A program made the position numbers and the translations under genes. Positions 46,750 through 58,945 of a stretch of 64,000 nucleotides of DNA are shown here, piece by piece. This DNA comes from Macrocystis pyrifera (Eukaryota > Sar > Phaeophyceae > Laminariales > Laminariaceae), in assembly GCA_031763025.1 (NCBI GenBank), contig JASSKH010000017.1, positions 10,778,626-10,842,625 of the forward strand, read 5' to 3'. The notes below the pieces were generated by a model. That model saw only the letters and a list, made by a program, of their open reading frames with translations. It ran no database searches and was not told the DNA's origin. Each line of letters begins with the position of its first letter. Position 1 is the first letter of the stretch.

Positions 46750-49100
46750 CGTTGAAGAGCCTTGGTCAAAATATCCTTCTGTCCTATTGTAGCCCCCGCG
46801 GACACACCCGCCAAAGTCACTCTCACTGGGAGTCTTGCGTATCCCTCATGCACGTGAGTAATGCGTAAAAAAACTCAGGTTCCGCTCACGAAGAGCTCCG
46901 TACACCTCACCCCATAAAAGTTGCGGCCCCCCTATAGTGTCGGTTGAGTAGTGCCGCCCACCCGCCCGCTGTAGAGCCGGCGAATTCGCTTGGCACACAT
47001 GAAATTAACTAGCGTGCGGAGTAATTAGTACCGGCATTGTTGGCTGGCCCGTACCGGCACTATAGAGGGACGACTAATGTACTTGCATGCTATGGGAAGC
47101 ACTGCACGTGCAACCCAGTGAGCATTCCTGTGGGCTGGGCGTATTCCGTAGATTGATTGACCTATATAGGGTCTTCGACGGAAAGTGCAACCGTGTCCGT
47201 GTGTCTGCAATACCCCGCGAAAACCCCAAAGAACGGAACATCGGTGGATCTTAAGCCAGTTTACGGTGGAGGAAATGAAATGACCTCTTCAGGGCGCAAG
47301 GCCAAACAGGGAGATATGGTGTACTGTCCCGGTATACCGTTTCCTGTCGCAGGACTCAGGGTTGCAAATATAGTGGGTAGTTGCTCAGTTTGAGGATCCT
47401 CGCCACTGAAAGAAAAATGGGCCCAAACGTCACCTCCCCTACGTACGTACCGGTACTAGTGTATATACCACCGTGGATACGTGTGTACGGTGCGGTTTTT
47501 TTTTTTCGTTTTTGTTTAGGCTCCCTCAGTGGAGGATCTTTGTCTCTCCCCAAAAACTTTGTTTGATAAACATCGGACGCTTATCCTCGGCCTATCGTAC
47601 ATCGTTCGAATCGAAATATTATCAATCAAAAATGGGATCGACGATGTTGGATACCTTCTTAGTTGAGGGCCGGGTCCGTCAGAAAAAAAATGACCCGAAA
47701 AGAGTAAGCACTGAAATACCCCTATCGTAGCAAGCCGTCTGTACCTTATCTCGCCATTTATAATTCGACGCTGATCTCGTCCACACCTGGGTTGGTTAAT
47801 CGGACACCGGTATCAAATAAGCAGGCTGGACCTAATATAGCAGACCTGACGCTGCGCATGACAAAGCTGTTTCTAAACGACCGACGATGTCACAGGCAAG
47901 TTCTCCGCGCTTTCGTTCAACAAGGTGTAGTAGAAAACCGACACATTGCCTACGCTTTATTTTCATCCGTCCGACGGAGGGTTGAAATATAACCAGCACA
48001 AAATGAAGACGCATTTTTGGTAGGTATCGGCTGCCCGAATCGTTGGAACGCCGACATCCAGGCGGTTCAGTCGTACCTTTAGTACTCTCTCGTATATGGT
48101 CGTATAGTTTGAATTCCCCAGTCCTTCCCTGCACATGTGGTGCACAAATAGTATCCAAAGGCACCAGGTATAGTTTTGTGTCCCCTTTACTACGTAATTC
48201 CCGGGAGCACACAGCATTCAAGGTTCCAACCTTGAATAGTCACACGTAGGGAACAGCACGGCAACACCTGTCATTGGCGCTGCTCTACAGTTGCTACGTG
48301 CTTCAGGGAACGCACAGCAATATTCTAGCTGTAGCTTTGTGTTCCCTCTTTCTCACCATGTATTATCCCCTATATTTATCAGTCAGTGCACAGCATATAT
48401 TCGTTTCTCATTATAACCGTGCTCCGTGATATTGGTAATATCCAAAGGTAAACCCTTCTGAGACGTCGGAGGCAAAAAAACAATCGCGAAACTACTTGTG
48501 AACGACAGCTACGGCATGCCGCTCGAAACAGCGCGGGCTGCGTGCTGGCTTACGTCAAGCGTCACGACGAAAATAGTTGCATGACACGCGCCCGCCGTGA
48601 GTACCCGCCGTACTTCTTCGCGATCACACCGTACCTGGCTTGTAAGACCGCACTCCTCGTCAGTCCGGTCAATGTTCAAGCTGCATGGCACGTAGACAAA
48701 TCCCAGGGATGGCGATTAACGCGGCATAGTTGTAACAGCACTATGATACCAGGTAGTGTTGTACTAACCTTTCGTTGTTTTATCATCAGGTAGGTGCAAC
48801 CATATGATTATCACGGCCGATGGGGTCTTGCTGCAGCACAGAGTGTGCACGCTCATCCATCGTTGGATGAAAAAGAAGACGAGCGTGTGGCGACCATTTC
48901 AACCTATGCACTACATACGCACTCCAGGAAGTTTCCGTTACCGGCATGAACCCTTTTGAGACTTCCGAGGGGAAAGGGAAACACAAAAACATGACAAATT
49001 TCAGCATCGGTCACACCAAGCAACCCAGGCTGCTGGATGCCGTCCAGTGTCCGAAATGACATGCATACAGCAATGTAAGTACACCGAAGAACAGTAGCAG
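46750..49100. other. Gene-poor stretch
   Basis: Only short repeats: a copy of the AGGGAACAGCA element at 48246-48290 and a TACCWGGTA site at 48747. No exon recognised. Confidence 0.45.
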
Positions 49101-49111
49101 CAGGTTTCTTT

Positions 49112-49340
49112 TTTTAATCCTCCGGCGGATTGGTAAAGATAAGGCTTAAGCTCACCACCCTTCCACGTTCAAAATTCGTGTCGTGTGTCAATTTAACCCC
49201 TAGTTCCCGTTGCAACATCAGAATATTCTGCTGTTGCCCCTGGGGCTAGGGCACGTTGACCCGACCTGACCCCCGAGAGGGGCAGGTGCGGTGGAGATAG
49301 CCACCCAGGAGAGTCGTCTCCTCCGGGTAGTGTGGGACTT
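49112..49340 (+). repeat. Dispersed ~240 bp repeat, copy 2 of 2
   Basis: Partner of 5387-5622, in the same orientation and also beginning after a short T tract. The two are clearly diverged, with small indels throughout. A weaker third match may lie near 20905-20960. Confidence 0.7.
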
Positions 49341-51570
49341 GCGCGAGCTCACCCACTAACAAAAACCTAGGTTATGAGGCCTTCCCGCCGGGCTTGGTCC
49401 AGTCACGGTCCACCCTACCCATCGGGGCGTTGGTAGTAGTTGTTGCATGACAAGCGTGCAGCAACACACTACTCGTGCTTCTACGCGGTCACACTGCAGT
49501 AGACGAGGTATATACTCTAGGCCGAAGTCGTCATTGCTTTGGTCACCATGTATATCGGGGTTCCACGAGGGTTTATGTGATTCGCAGTCTTGAATGCGCT
49601 AAACGGTCGTGTGTCTTCCTCAGTAACGGAAGTCTGCCGCAAGCACGCCCTTCTCGATATCGCCGAGCTCTGCTTAGAGCGTCTTCTTCCATACGAATTC
49701 AGCTCGGAGCGGTGAGGCTGTTGAAGATGTCGCTCGCTGGGATTACTCTCGAGGGTGCACCTTTCAAATCCAGTCCAGCGTACCCAGACGCTCTCCTCCT
49801 GCAGTAGTTTCCCGCCGAGATGGTTCAAATGATTTTTTCGACAGCTAGCTTTGGCCTCTGTTCACACACGCCCTTCCACCCTCTTAGGGCCATGGAAATG
49901 CACCATGCGTGCTTGCCCTGCATCGTCTATCTGAAAAGTGGAGACCGCACAGGGGACCCGTCCAAGCGCATCACCGGGTAATGTTATGCTCAGCTCGTCG
50001 TACTCCGGCTGCAGCCCGTTCGTTGTCGATCCTCTCGGGAAATTCCGACTTCAAGAAGGGCTGAGAGAGCAGTATTACTCCTCCATTGCGGGCAGACATG
50101 GCAGCGAAATGTGGATTTATGGAGAGAAATGCGTATGTGGCACACGCACAAGGAGTCGGCCGACAACTACACGCGGGGACACAGGCTTACAAGGGAGTAA
50201 GCTTTGTAAGCGGGGCAGCGATGGAGGGGGGGAAGGTGTGGTAACAGAGAAAACTCGTCAATTCTAGCGTGTGCCCCAAGGAGTATTGGGCGTGACAAGC
50301 AAAGTTTCCGGGGGAAAATCATGTACTTCCTACCCCTTTACCCGATACCTTCCAAATCTCCTTCGTAAACCTCGGAACCAAGTGCATACATACGTAAAAG
50401 GTACCTAATAGGTATCAATAGGTATCACTCTGGCCGACAATATAGTGACTGTTCGATATTGACTTCAGAGTCCAAACGGGGATTATTTCACGAACAGACT
50501 GGTACGCGGTAATGTAGAAAATGTAGTTTTTGTAGTCTGGAACCGGGATTCCAATGAATAAGCCGTGTTGTAGAAAACGTGCCGGCAGGGGGGTGCCCAC
50601 GTGGTGTGGGGGGCGGGCTCTAGCAGCCTGTCGGCGATTTTTTATCGCAGCAGTTCAATTCTGCCTCTCCTGAGTAGTCACTACATAGCACTACAGTAGG
50701 AAAGGAGTGTCGTCGTCATGAACAGTAAGAAGAAGTGTCATATATCATGTGAGTGGTGCATGTGGTTCAAACTCGAACCGTTACATTTGAAACAAGCGGT
50801 GCTTGCTTGACCGTATTGTGATTGATGTAGGGAGGCCAATACCAGGTATATGTTATACGCAAGTAGGTTTGATGAAACAGCCGAGCCACACCAATAGTAA
50901 ATCGATGTGAGTATCACTACAGTAAACCTGGTGGTGTTTTTATACCACTCTGGTCGTAAATATGAGGACCGCTTGGTATTGATAGAAATGTCTAAACGAT
51001 CCTTATATTTCCGGCCAAGGTGATAGGTGTTACCGTTCTTTGGAATCGCCATGTTCGACGTTTGTTACCGCTGCTGTTCCTACTCTTCGAAGCGCCACGC
51101 ATACACACATGCATGCATGCATGTACTGTTTGGCTTTACGCGTTACTGGCCGGAGGGCGGCTATCTAAAGCTCACAAGACAAGGTAGGTGGTTCCGGGGA
51201 GCCTCGTCACGAGGAGACTGCCACACACGACGTGTGTGTGTGCCATGGAGCAGTGCGTGTGAATATACCTGTCTGCCCCCTGGTTGGTGATAGGTGTACT
51301 ACTGTGCGAAGCCCAACCTGTGCAAACTAAGAGGTTGCCTTGGTGCTGCACGGGTCCCATTATAAGTTATAGCGCTGTCGGTGGCATGATCTGATGATTG
51401 GTGGTGGACTGCAGTAGCTTAGCCATGCGAGCAAGGGTGATGGTGCCTTGCGCTGTACACTGAATAGTCCGACATCGATATATATTGCGATGCATGGATA
51501 CATATCAAAATATAATGTTGGGCACGAGGGGAAGATGATGCGCAAGTCTATCTGGCCACAGCCATTATTT
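49340..51570. other. Gene-poor stretch
   Basis: Open frames of up to 110 residues (for example 49475-49807) have no recognisable domain. A TACCWGGTA site lies at 50840 and an ACAAGCGGTGCTT sequence near 50790, related to the 27-28 kb array. Confidence 0.45.
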
Positions 51571-51579
51571 GACTTTTTC

Positions 51580-51890
51580 TTGGCGGTGCCGCGGCATGTC
51601 GTGGCAACCCACGACATTTACCATGGCATGCTGTGGAACGATTGCCGCGACATGGCCTACGGCAAGCGCCAGGGCAACCGTAACGGCACGTCACAGCAAG
51701 CCCCACCGTAAATGGCAAGTCCCACGGCACGCCACGGCAATGTTCACGGCGTATCATGGCAATACCTACGGCAAGCCTCGCGGCCATGATCACGGCAAGG
51801 CCCGCGCTGTAAGACTCGCGGCACGGCCCGCGGCGAGGACCAATTGAATGACCACGGCACAGCCCGCGGCGAGGACCAATTGGAACAGAG
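51580..51890 (+). repeat. CACGGCA-type minisatellite
   Basis: Degenerate units of roughly 20-25 bp built on CACGGCAAGCC/CATGGCAA. It ends in a near-perfect direct repeat: CCCGCGGCGAGGACCAATTG at 51828-51847 and again at 51868-51887. Open in several frames by composition. Confidence 0.7.
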
Positions 51891-52007
51891 TGCTAGGTGG
51901 GCCTCCGGCGGCTATATGTCCGCACCTTGTGAGTGGGAGCAGGTTGGCAAATGAGATGGGCCCACTGCGGGGTGCCACGGTATACCAAAAACATCAAATA
52001 AAGTGCA

Positions 52008-52140
52008 TCCATGAAACATGTCCTAGATCATGCAGGTCATACCGCTCCCACCCGTCAACATGAGCTAGATCATACAAATCCGAGATATATCTGCTCTGAA
52101 AGATCTAGATCATCAAACGGGAATGATCTATATGATCTGT
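52008..52140 (+). repeat. ~170 bp dispersed repeat, partial copy 2
   Basis: GAAACATGTCCTAGATCATG and CCCACCCGTCAACATGAGC, then AGATCATACAAATCCGAG, match the 3' half of 43440-43610. It is only about 230 bases from copy 3. Confidence 0.55.
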
Positions 52141-52364
52141 GCATGGTGTGGAACGGTTTCATGTGCAGACGACAGGACACACTCCGGTAGGTACCGAGCA
52201 GCCTAAAGACTACCTGGTAATAATTAATTGCAAATATATATTTACGTTTGTATTTGGACGGACGCCCCACTCCCCCTACTGCCGCAAGGTTTAGGTCGCC
52301 ATCTATTATCTGGGCACCATGGGTAAAACATTGCACACCTCGACAATGATATGATAAGGATCTA

Positions 52365-52560
52365 TATTTCCCACTTCCTCCTCTGCCGTTGTGAGAAGTT
52401 GTGCAGGAGAATCTGCATATTTTATTACAGAACCAACGCAAGAAACGTGCGCTACTGTAGATCATGCGGAGTATGTACGGGTCCCGCCCGGCAACATGAG
52501 CCCGTACATCATACAAGATGAGAATCGTAGATCGTCCTGTATACATATCCCCTGTACCGT
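52365..52560 (+). repeat. ~170 bp dispersed repeat, copy 3
   Basis: GTGAGAAGTTGTGCAGGAGA, AACGCAAGAAACGTGCGCTA and CCCGCCCGGCAACATGAGC match 43440-43610 over the whole length. Diverged, non-coding. Confidence 0.65.
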
Positions 52561-52599
52561 AGATCACGAAGTGAGAATCGATGATGTGTCCTAGGTGTG

Positions 52600-54360
52600 C
52601 AACTTTTCACAGCGTATGCTCATCGTCGGGAACGGTCAGGATTGATGGCGTTCGAGCGCCCGACGGCTTCGTGGAGCACCTTGTCGCCGAGGTATGAATC
52701 GCCACAACGCCCATCCAGCGTCGGGTTTCTTTACTGAGAACCCTTGGGACACCGTTCCATTGCCCGGAGCACTCACTCTCGCCTTGTCACAGTGTTTTCA
52801 TGTTTTCACCCGCTCAGTGCACAACAACGGCAAGATGGGTACACAAGCAACTATCTACGGGTACAAGATGGGTACCAGTATCGTTTATGTGTGTAACAAT
52901 AGTGGCAACATTAAAAGCTTACAAAACCGACTGTGATGTATTGTGACCTTCCTTCCCAGCAGTCACTTATCTGTAATTTGTGACCTCGATTAATTTAGTA
53001 ACCCTCGTCGAAGCCTTGTGTCGGGGCGGAGACGAGGGGTCCGAGCAGAGATCAAGAAATTTCGTGCGCCGGGCTTGCATCCCCTATCCGCGCATACAGC
53101 AGTACTCCTACAAATTCAGCATCTGACATGGAGTGCCCACGCCGATTCTTCATCCTACAGAGATGCTAATCCCAATGAACCTACAGTGTTTCTTTATAGT
53201 ACACACAACACAGTGTACACCATGCTACTCGATAATCACACGTCGTCCGTACAAACCATGATAAAACATCCCCTTCCTTCTCTCCTGCAGTACTGTATAC
53301 TGTTGCGAGGAGCCCTCATCGAGCTGCCTCGACCGGACATGGTTGTTTATGAGGTACTAGTATTAATAGTAGTAGCAGGTGGGGAGGAGCTCTGCTGTAG
53401 AGGGAGGGCCGGGGGACGAACCTAAAAAAGGTCGAACGTCAAGATGTGTTTCGGTCTCGGAAGTGGTTCTCATGAAAAGGCTCATTTCGACGGTCAGCTT
53501 TGAACTACTGTACGACCCCAGCCAGGTCCCCATGTACACATTGACTGAGCCATATAACCTTGCTTGTGGCCTTGTGAGGGAGTGCAGTAGTCGCGGTACT
53601 TGTCCTGTCCAATCATGCAGTCGAACATGCAGCATTCAATTGTACGGATACGGTCTTTCGTGGGATTTGACTTTCAGCTTATTTTTTGTTCTTGGTTTAT
53701 TATCGAGGCTACAGTATGCGAGTAATTGCACCGCTTTTTCACCTTCTCATTTTTTTTCGCTTTTTCTGCGCGAGCGACATTTTTTTGTTTGCAGACAACA
53801 CTCTTCATTCGATGCAAACTCAGCACGAGTTCGCCCCTGGCTCATCGCTCTCAAGGTAGACATCACAGGCAAGAACCGACCAGAGGCTGCCCACCCTCTC
53901 TCTCCTGCCCTTGGGCCGAGAGCAGAGAGACTCCGGCATTTCCGAGGAGTTCCAACTGTGGCAGTTGGATTTCTGTTTCATGAATCATCAGCTCGGGGAC
54001 CCCCAAAAAAGTGAAAAATCAGGTCGGGTCCCCGGAACATTTTTTTCAGAATGAATCTGCCGCCCCAGGGTCCGTGTAAATCGTTTTTTTATGAAAGAAT
54101 TTTGACCAGTTTGACCGGGTATGATGTCCGGGGTCACAGCAGCATCGCCCATGGGGTACGATCAAGCCCATGGACGATGCGCACCCACTCACTCACTTCT
54201 TCTCACGGCCACTCCTATCTTCTTGGTTTGCAAGAGCTCTATCTCGCTCTCTCCTTGCTTGAGCTTGATTGCTTGTGTGAACGTTGATCGAGTTGTTTGA
54301 CTTGAGTGCGTAGAGGAGGGGAGCAACTGGGGAGCAGCGACAACAGCAACGACAGCAAGT
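52600..54360. other. Upstream region of gene 2
   Basis: No supported exon upstream of 54361. The last 150 bases are rich in CTCTC/TTGCTTG pyrimidine motifs and then CAGCGACAACAGCAACGACA just before the ATG, a plausible 5' UTR. I see no clear TATA box. A frame at 53379-54014 has no recognisable domain. Confidence 0.4.
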
Positions 54361-54473
54361 ATGACTCGTGGTTGGACAAACGGTATCTTGGCGGCTGCAT
54401 CGCTGGCGGCCGCAGCGCGGGCAGCGGTGACGGTCAATGAACCTTCGAGGGGACTCCAGGTTATCGCTGGCAG
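54361..54473 (+). CDS. Gene 2 exon 1: signal peptide and start of domain 1
   Basis: ATG at 54361 in the context CAGCAAGTATGACT. It encodes a 22-residue signal peptide followed by VTVNEPSRGLQVIAG, and ends after AG of an Arg codon (phase 2) at GTGAGC. This start is chosen because the signal peptide and the first conserved strand follow at once. Confidence 0.82.
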
Positions 54474-55145
54474 GTGAGCAAGCAACACTGCTAGGCAGGG
54501 CTATGCACGGCTGCAGTTTAGGGTCCGGCGCGCGCTGTGCGCAACGGAGCGTTTGTTTCGGTATTTTATTATTAGCTGTTCGGTATACTCGCAGGTACAA
54601 GGTTATACTCGCAGGTACAAGGTTGTCGATGCCAGCAGCAGAACTTGGTTTCGTTCTTGCCCATGATCCCGACACGATTGCCGTTGGGGTGAAATTGTAC
54701 AGCACAATACCCGCCTGTTCTCGCAAGATAGTTTGGCTTGTTCTTGCCTTCCGTGATTGCCTCGCGTGCTGCTTGTCATGCAGGACGTGTTCGTACGAGT
54801 ATGCACGGCGTGTCTGCTGTGTGTACATGCTGCCTGTTGAGTAGAAGCTCTGTTTGTTCCTCAGTCCTGTATGTAAACCGTCCCTCTTTTTTCGACCTGC
54901 TGTGGTCGTGCTTATGTGTGTGCTGCTTCTCTGTTGCCTGTGCAGGACGTACACGGTTGAGTGGGAAGGCACGCCCCCGGATCACAGGGTCGAGGTCGAC
55001 CTATACTACTGCGGAGACAACTGCGATGACCCGGTAAGCACTCGCAGATGCTACCTGAGTACCTGGAATGCTGCAAGAAGTTCAGTTGCCTTGGTTTTGC
55101 TGCGGTTCGTGTTTTTTAGCGGTTTCGTCAGGGTGGTCGTTTGAA

Positions 55146-55184
<39 letters not shown>

Positions 55185-58100
55185 GGAGAGAGTAAAGGAC
55201 CCCCACGGCGTGACAACATTGATATTCGTAGGACGCCTTGTTCCCCAGGCGTGCGTTCCTTCAAATCGATCGATCACTCTGTCTGCCGTGGTGGGCAGCG
55301 GTTGGTTGGTTACCCGTCATGAATGATGATGATGATGCGATGTTCCGACATGATATATATTCATATCATCATGTAGATCGCGCTCACGAGCCCGATCACC
55401 CTCATATTTCGTTCGCGTGTGTGCACCGCCCAAGTATGCTGCTGTATGACTGCTTTACAGTATACCTGGTACCTGGTAGCATACATGAGGAGTTACCAAC
55501 AAAAGCAGTAGCACCAGGAGCACGCTCTGTATTGATTCCAGCCGGCACGCTCGACCAATGTGCTCACCAAACCAACTCTACCTCCTTTACTGTACGGGAG
55601 TAGTGACGAACACGCTCTGCGTGAATTCCAGCCTGCACTCTCGATCAATCAATGTGCTTACCAAACCATGCGTGTGTTTAAAGTATGCCTCCCATCAATT
55701 CCGTTTGCACACTTTTATATATAGGAATCCTATGGCGACTTCGTAGCCGAGCTTTGTGGGTACCATCAAAACGGAGGATGCCGACACATGTTGGGAGAGC
55801 TCGACGTGATCATGCCGGAACCCCAGCGCAAGAAGAAGGGGATGTACAAGGTGCAGGTCACCGACTCGAACGACCGGTGGAACAGCGGCTGCTCGGGCGC
55901 GTTCTCTTTGCGGTCCTCTGAGGACACACCGGCGCACGGGGACCCCGATGGGGCTTACTTGGAAGTGGTCTCTCCTATGGATCACGACGGGGCTGTGGCG
56001 GGCGAGGAATACACCGTCGAGGTAAGACTACGTTTTTGTACGTACAGCAGTAGTACTGCCGCTGTCGGATGTGGGCGCGAGACATGCAAAGCACTGTAAT
56101 ATTGAGTAGTAATAGTAGTGTCGACTGCAGGCCATTTGTTTGGGACATTTACACTGCTTCGAATTTTGTCTATAATAGTGTTGAGATACTTTTTTTCAGT
56201 CTAGAAAGGAATTTGGATGCTGGCTGAGGCTTTCTTGAAGAAAACGAGTCAATTTTCTTCAGCACCGGTAGCTTGGTGTGAGATTTAGTGCAGACGGCTA
56301 TAATAGGCACAGCAGATTTCTTATTCGCAAATGGGCGTTTCCCACGGATACTTAAAGTTGTTGCTTCGCCCACGTTGTATTGGGTGGGGACAGACACACC
56401 ACGTATACTTTGTGTTGAAGAGCACTTGGCGAAGTTACTGTACCTGGTATGTAGCATACGCGAGCCTAATATCTTTGACTCGAGCGTTATTGTATCTTTC
56501 ATTGCACGTGTTGAAACGTATCATTAAAAGAGCGATGCCGGCAATGACTGTAAGGACTACGTAAGATTTGGTGTGGTGATGTGTTCGGCGGGCCGCTGTG
56601 ATGATGCAAGTTTATTGTTTGTCGCGAGTGCGTGCACCTACGTACATGCATGTATTGATTGTACTTACAGAAACGGACGACTAAGCGACATGGTCTCGGT
56701 GGCTCACTGACCCCTTCTGGCCCTCTCTTCTCTCTCCCTCCCTCCCTCTCTTTCTCTCTTCTGTTCTCCCTCCATGTATTTCTCTCTTCTTCTTCTTCTC
56801 TGGTTTCTATCTCCTCTCTTCTCTCTCGTCTCCTCTCTTCTCGCTCTGTCTACTCTGAATATGTACTATTTGCAGTTTTTGTATGACAACGGTGTCGGTT
56901 CCAGCATAGACCGTTTCAAGATCGACCTGTACCGGGCGGATGGGAAGGGTAGCAAGGATGGCAGAGTAGGCGACTGCGGCGACGAGTGGAAGACCTCCAT
57001 TTGCGACAAGCCTGACATTGGATGCAAAGACTCCAGTGAGTGGCTTGACTGCTCACTGCCCTTTTTTTCTATTTTGTCATACAGCAGAAAACATTGACTA
57101 CGCATACACAACACCCCTGGTTCCGTTTTTTCTGCCTTTATTAAGGAATGAGTGTCCTCTCGTCGACGCAATTTGTTGAGGTAAATCCGTTGGGCTACTG
57201 GTAAAAGGTTAAGCAATCGCCTACCCAAACTAAGCCTTACCACACTTAGATACACTTATCATACAGTAGAAATAGTTTGACTACAGCAGCAGTAGTATCC
57301 CTGGTATAATGCCCTAATGGCCGTTACATTTCCACACAGAGTGGTATTTGGTACTGGTATGTATATATGTATGTACCAATCAATGCCCGTGATGACAAAA
57401 AAATTATGTCCTCCAAAAAAAAAATTATTCTTTTTTTCCGTTCTTCCCGGCCAGCCTTGCGTTAGTTAGCTAATTCGACGTGTGTCTCGTCCCACTCGTG
57501 TCCCGTTCGTCCGTACTGTACCAGCTAATTCTAAGGTTTAGGATAGGTAACGATATAGTCTACGGGCATAACAAATAAGAGAGTCCCAAGTGATAGCTGC
57601 CAACAGCGCCTTCTCTATCATTTTTCTCAGCATTCGAATCGCACCGTGACGACTACACTACTGCTGTATGCCGGTGTTCATGGAAAATACGTATAGTGTA
57701 CGTTGGAGATGTTGCATTCGTCCTTACAGTAGGACAGTAGGATATAACTTCCATGGCACGTTCGTTTCAAGCGCATCAACCCAACCCCTGCCCTACACTG
57801 TACGCGCCGCCTCAGTGTCACGAAGTCGTCGAGTCGGGTCACCTTTACCCAACCTAACCCAGAACCTGAGTTCACGATACCCTGGGTTATGTTATGAACA
57901 GTATGTTTTCTGCATACTGCAAATCTACATAGTGAGCATAAATACCTGCCCGGTACACTATCTTATATACAGTAATAGAAATAATAGTGATGTCCAGGAA
58001 TAGGCACAAGTAGTAAAACCGTTGGTGTTTCAGTATACCTGATATAATATGTAGTCGGTACCATATTTTAGTAGTATATAATCACTTTCAACCCAAAAAG

Positions 58101-58945
58101 AAGCGTCCACACACCCTAACCCCCCCCTTTCCTCCCCCCTGCACCCTCTGCACCCCCTCCCACTCACTCCCTGCTCGTTCTTCTTCGGCGTTCCTTCCCA
58201 CCACACCACACCACACTATACACTACACTAACTACACACCATACCAGCCGGCGACTACGACGTCAAAATTCCGCGCGGCACGCCCCCCGGGCTGTACAGC
58301 ATCAGGGTGGGTCGCTTCGAGGACGACTCTCTTTACGACTGCTCAGGGGTATTCACGGTCGTGCGCGACTCCTCTTTTTTCGACGACGACGAGCAAGGGG
58401 TCAACCGCGGCGACTTCTACCGCGAGGGCGGCTACGCTGACTCGGAAGAGGACGACAGCATCGACTACTACTCCGACTCGTACTCGTTCTCGTACGGCTT
58501 CTACTTCGAGGATGACGACCTAGCTGACGACTGGTGGAGGCGCGACGACCAAGACCGTGCCAGTGGAGACAGTGACAGTGGCGACAGTGCCAGTGGCGAC
58601 AGTGCCAGTGGCGACAGTGTCAGTGGCGACAGTGTCAGTGGCGACAGTGTCAGTGGCGACAGTGCCAGTGGCGACAGTGTCGACGACGCCAGTGTCGACA
58701 GTGTGGACGACGACGACAGCGTTTCGGCCCGGGATGAGGTGGAGTCACCCCCGCCTGATGGCTCGGCCTGGGACGACGACTGGACTGGCAGCGACGACGA
58801 TGGCTACTCGTACGGCTACGACGACTACTCGAACAGCTACTCCATCGACTTCACGGCCGAGCACATCGCGTACGGGTGGCCGGTATGGAAAAATGGGTGG
58901 CCGTATGGAACAATGCCTCGTAAAATGGGTGGGGATGCCGCGTAA
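54361..58945 (+). CDS. Secreted protein with two Kre9/Knh1-like domains and an acidic SGDS-repeat tail
   Basis: Exons joined: 54361-54473, 54946-55033, 55725-56021, 56876-57035, 58248-58945; 452 codons including the stop, all GT-AG with matching phases. Residues 1-22 look like a signal peptide (MTRGWTNG, then an Ala/Leu-rich core, cleavage near ARA). Domain 1 (about 23-140) begins VNEPSRGLQVIAGRTYTVEW; domain 2 (about 146-259) begins LEVVSPMDHDGAVAGEEYTVE and ends in IPRGTPPGLYSIRV and YDCSGVFTVV. This is the pattern of the Kre9/Knh1 N-terminal (Ser-Thr-rich GPI-anchored) family, linked in fungi to beta-1,6-glucan assembly. Each domain has 4-5 cysteines. Residues 260-451 are very Asp/Ser/Tyr-rich, with SGDSx repeats, and no hydrophobic GPI-type tail is present. 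A role in the wall or matrix is inference. Confidence 0.85.
54946..55033 (+). CDS. Gene 2 exon 2: Kre9-like domain 1
   Basis: G completes the Arg codon, then TYTVEWEGTPPDHRVEVDL and YYCGDNCDDP. Acceptor TGTGCAG, donor GTAAGC. The intron before it holds a small tandem duplication (TATACTCGCAGGTACAAGG twice, 54590-54627) whose CGCAG|GT is acceptor-like but is not used in this model. Confidence 0.85.
55148..55181 (+). repeat. (CAG)n microsatellite
   Basis: About 11 CAG units in intron 2 of gene 2. Confidence 0.95.
55725..56021 (+). CDS. Gene 2 exon 3: end of domain 1, start of domain 2
   Basis: 99 codons in phase 0: ESYGDFVAELCGYHQNGGC, then MYKVQVTDSNDRWNSGCSG closing domain 1, and YLEVVSPMDHDGAVAGEEY opening domain 2. 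Acceptor TATATAG, donor GTAAGA. Confidence 0.87.
56876..57035 (+). CDS. Gene 2 exon 4: domain 2 core
   Basis: FLYDNGVGSSIDRFKIDLYR, then GDCGDEWKTSICDKPDIGCK. It ends after A of a Thr codon (phase 1). Acceptor TTTGCAG after a long CT-rich tract (56720-56850), donor GTGAGT. Confidence 0.87.
58248..58945 (+). CDS. Gene 2 exon 5: end of domain 2 and acidic tail
   Basis: CC completes the Thr codon, then GDYDVKIPRGTPPGLYSIR and YDCSGVFTVVRD. The remaining 190 residues are dominated by Asp, Ser, Glu, Tyr and Gly, with eight SGDSx-type repeats encoded by a 15 bp unit at 58558-58680. The stop TAA is at 58943-58945. The last 25 residues (GWPVWKNGWPYG...) differ in composition; a GTATGG at 58883 could act as a donor to an unseen exon. 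Confidence 0.85.
58558..58680 (+). repeat. 15 bp coding tandem repeat (SGDSx)
   Basis: About eight units of AGTGGCGACAGTGCC/GTC in frame inside gene 2 exon 5. Only the fifth codon varies (Ala, Val or Asp). Confidence 0.92.
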
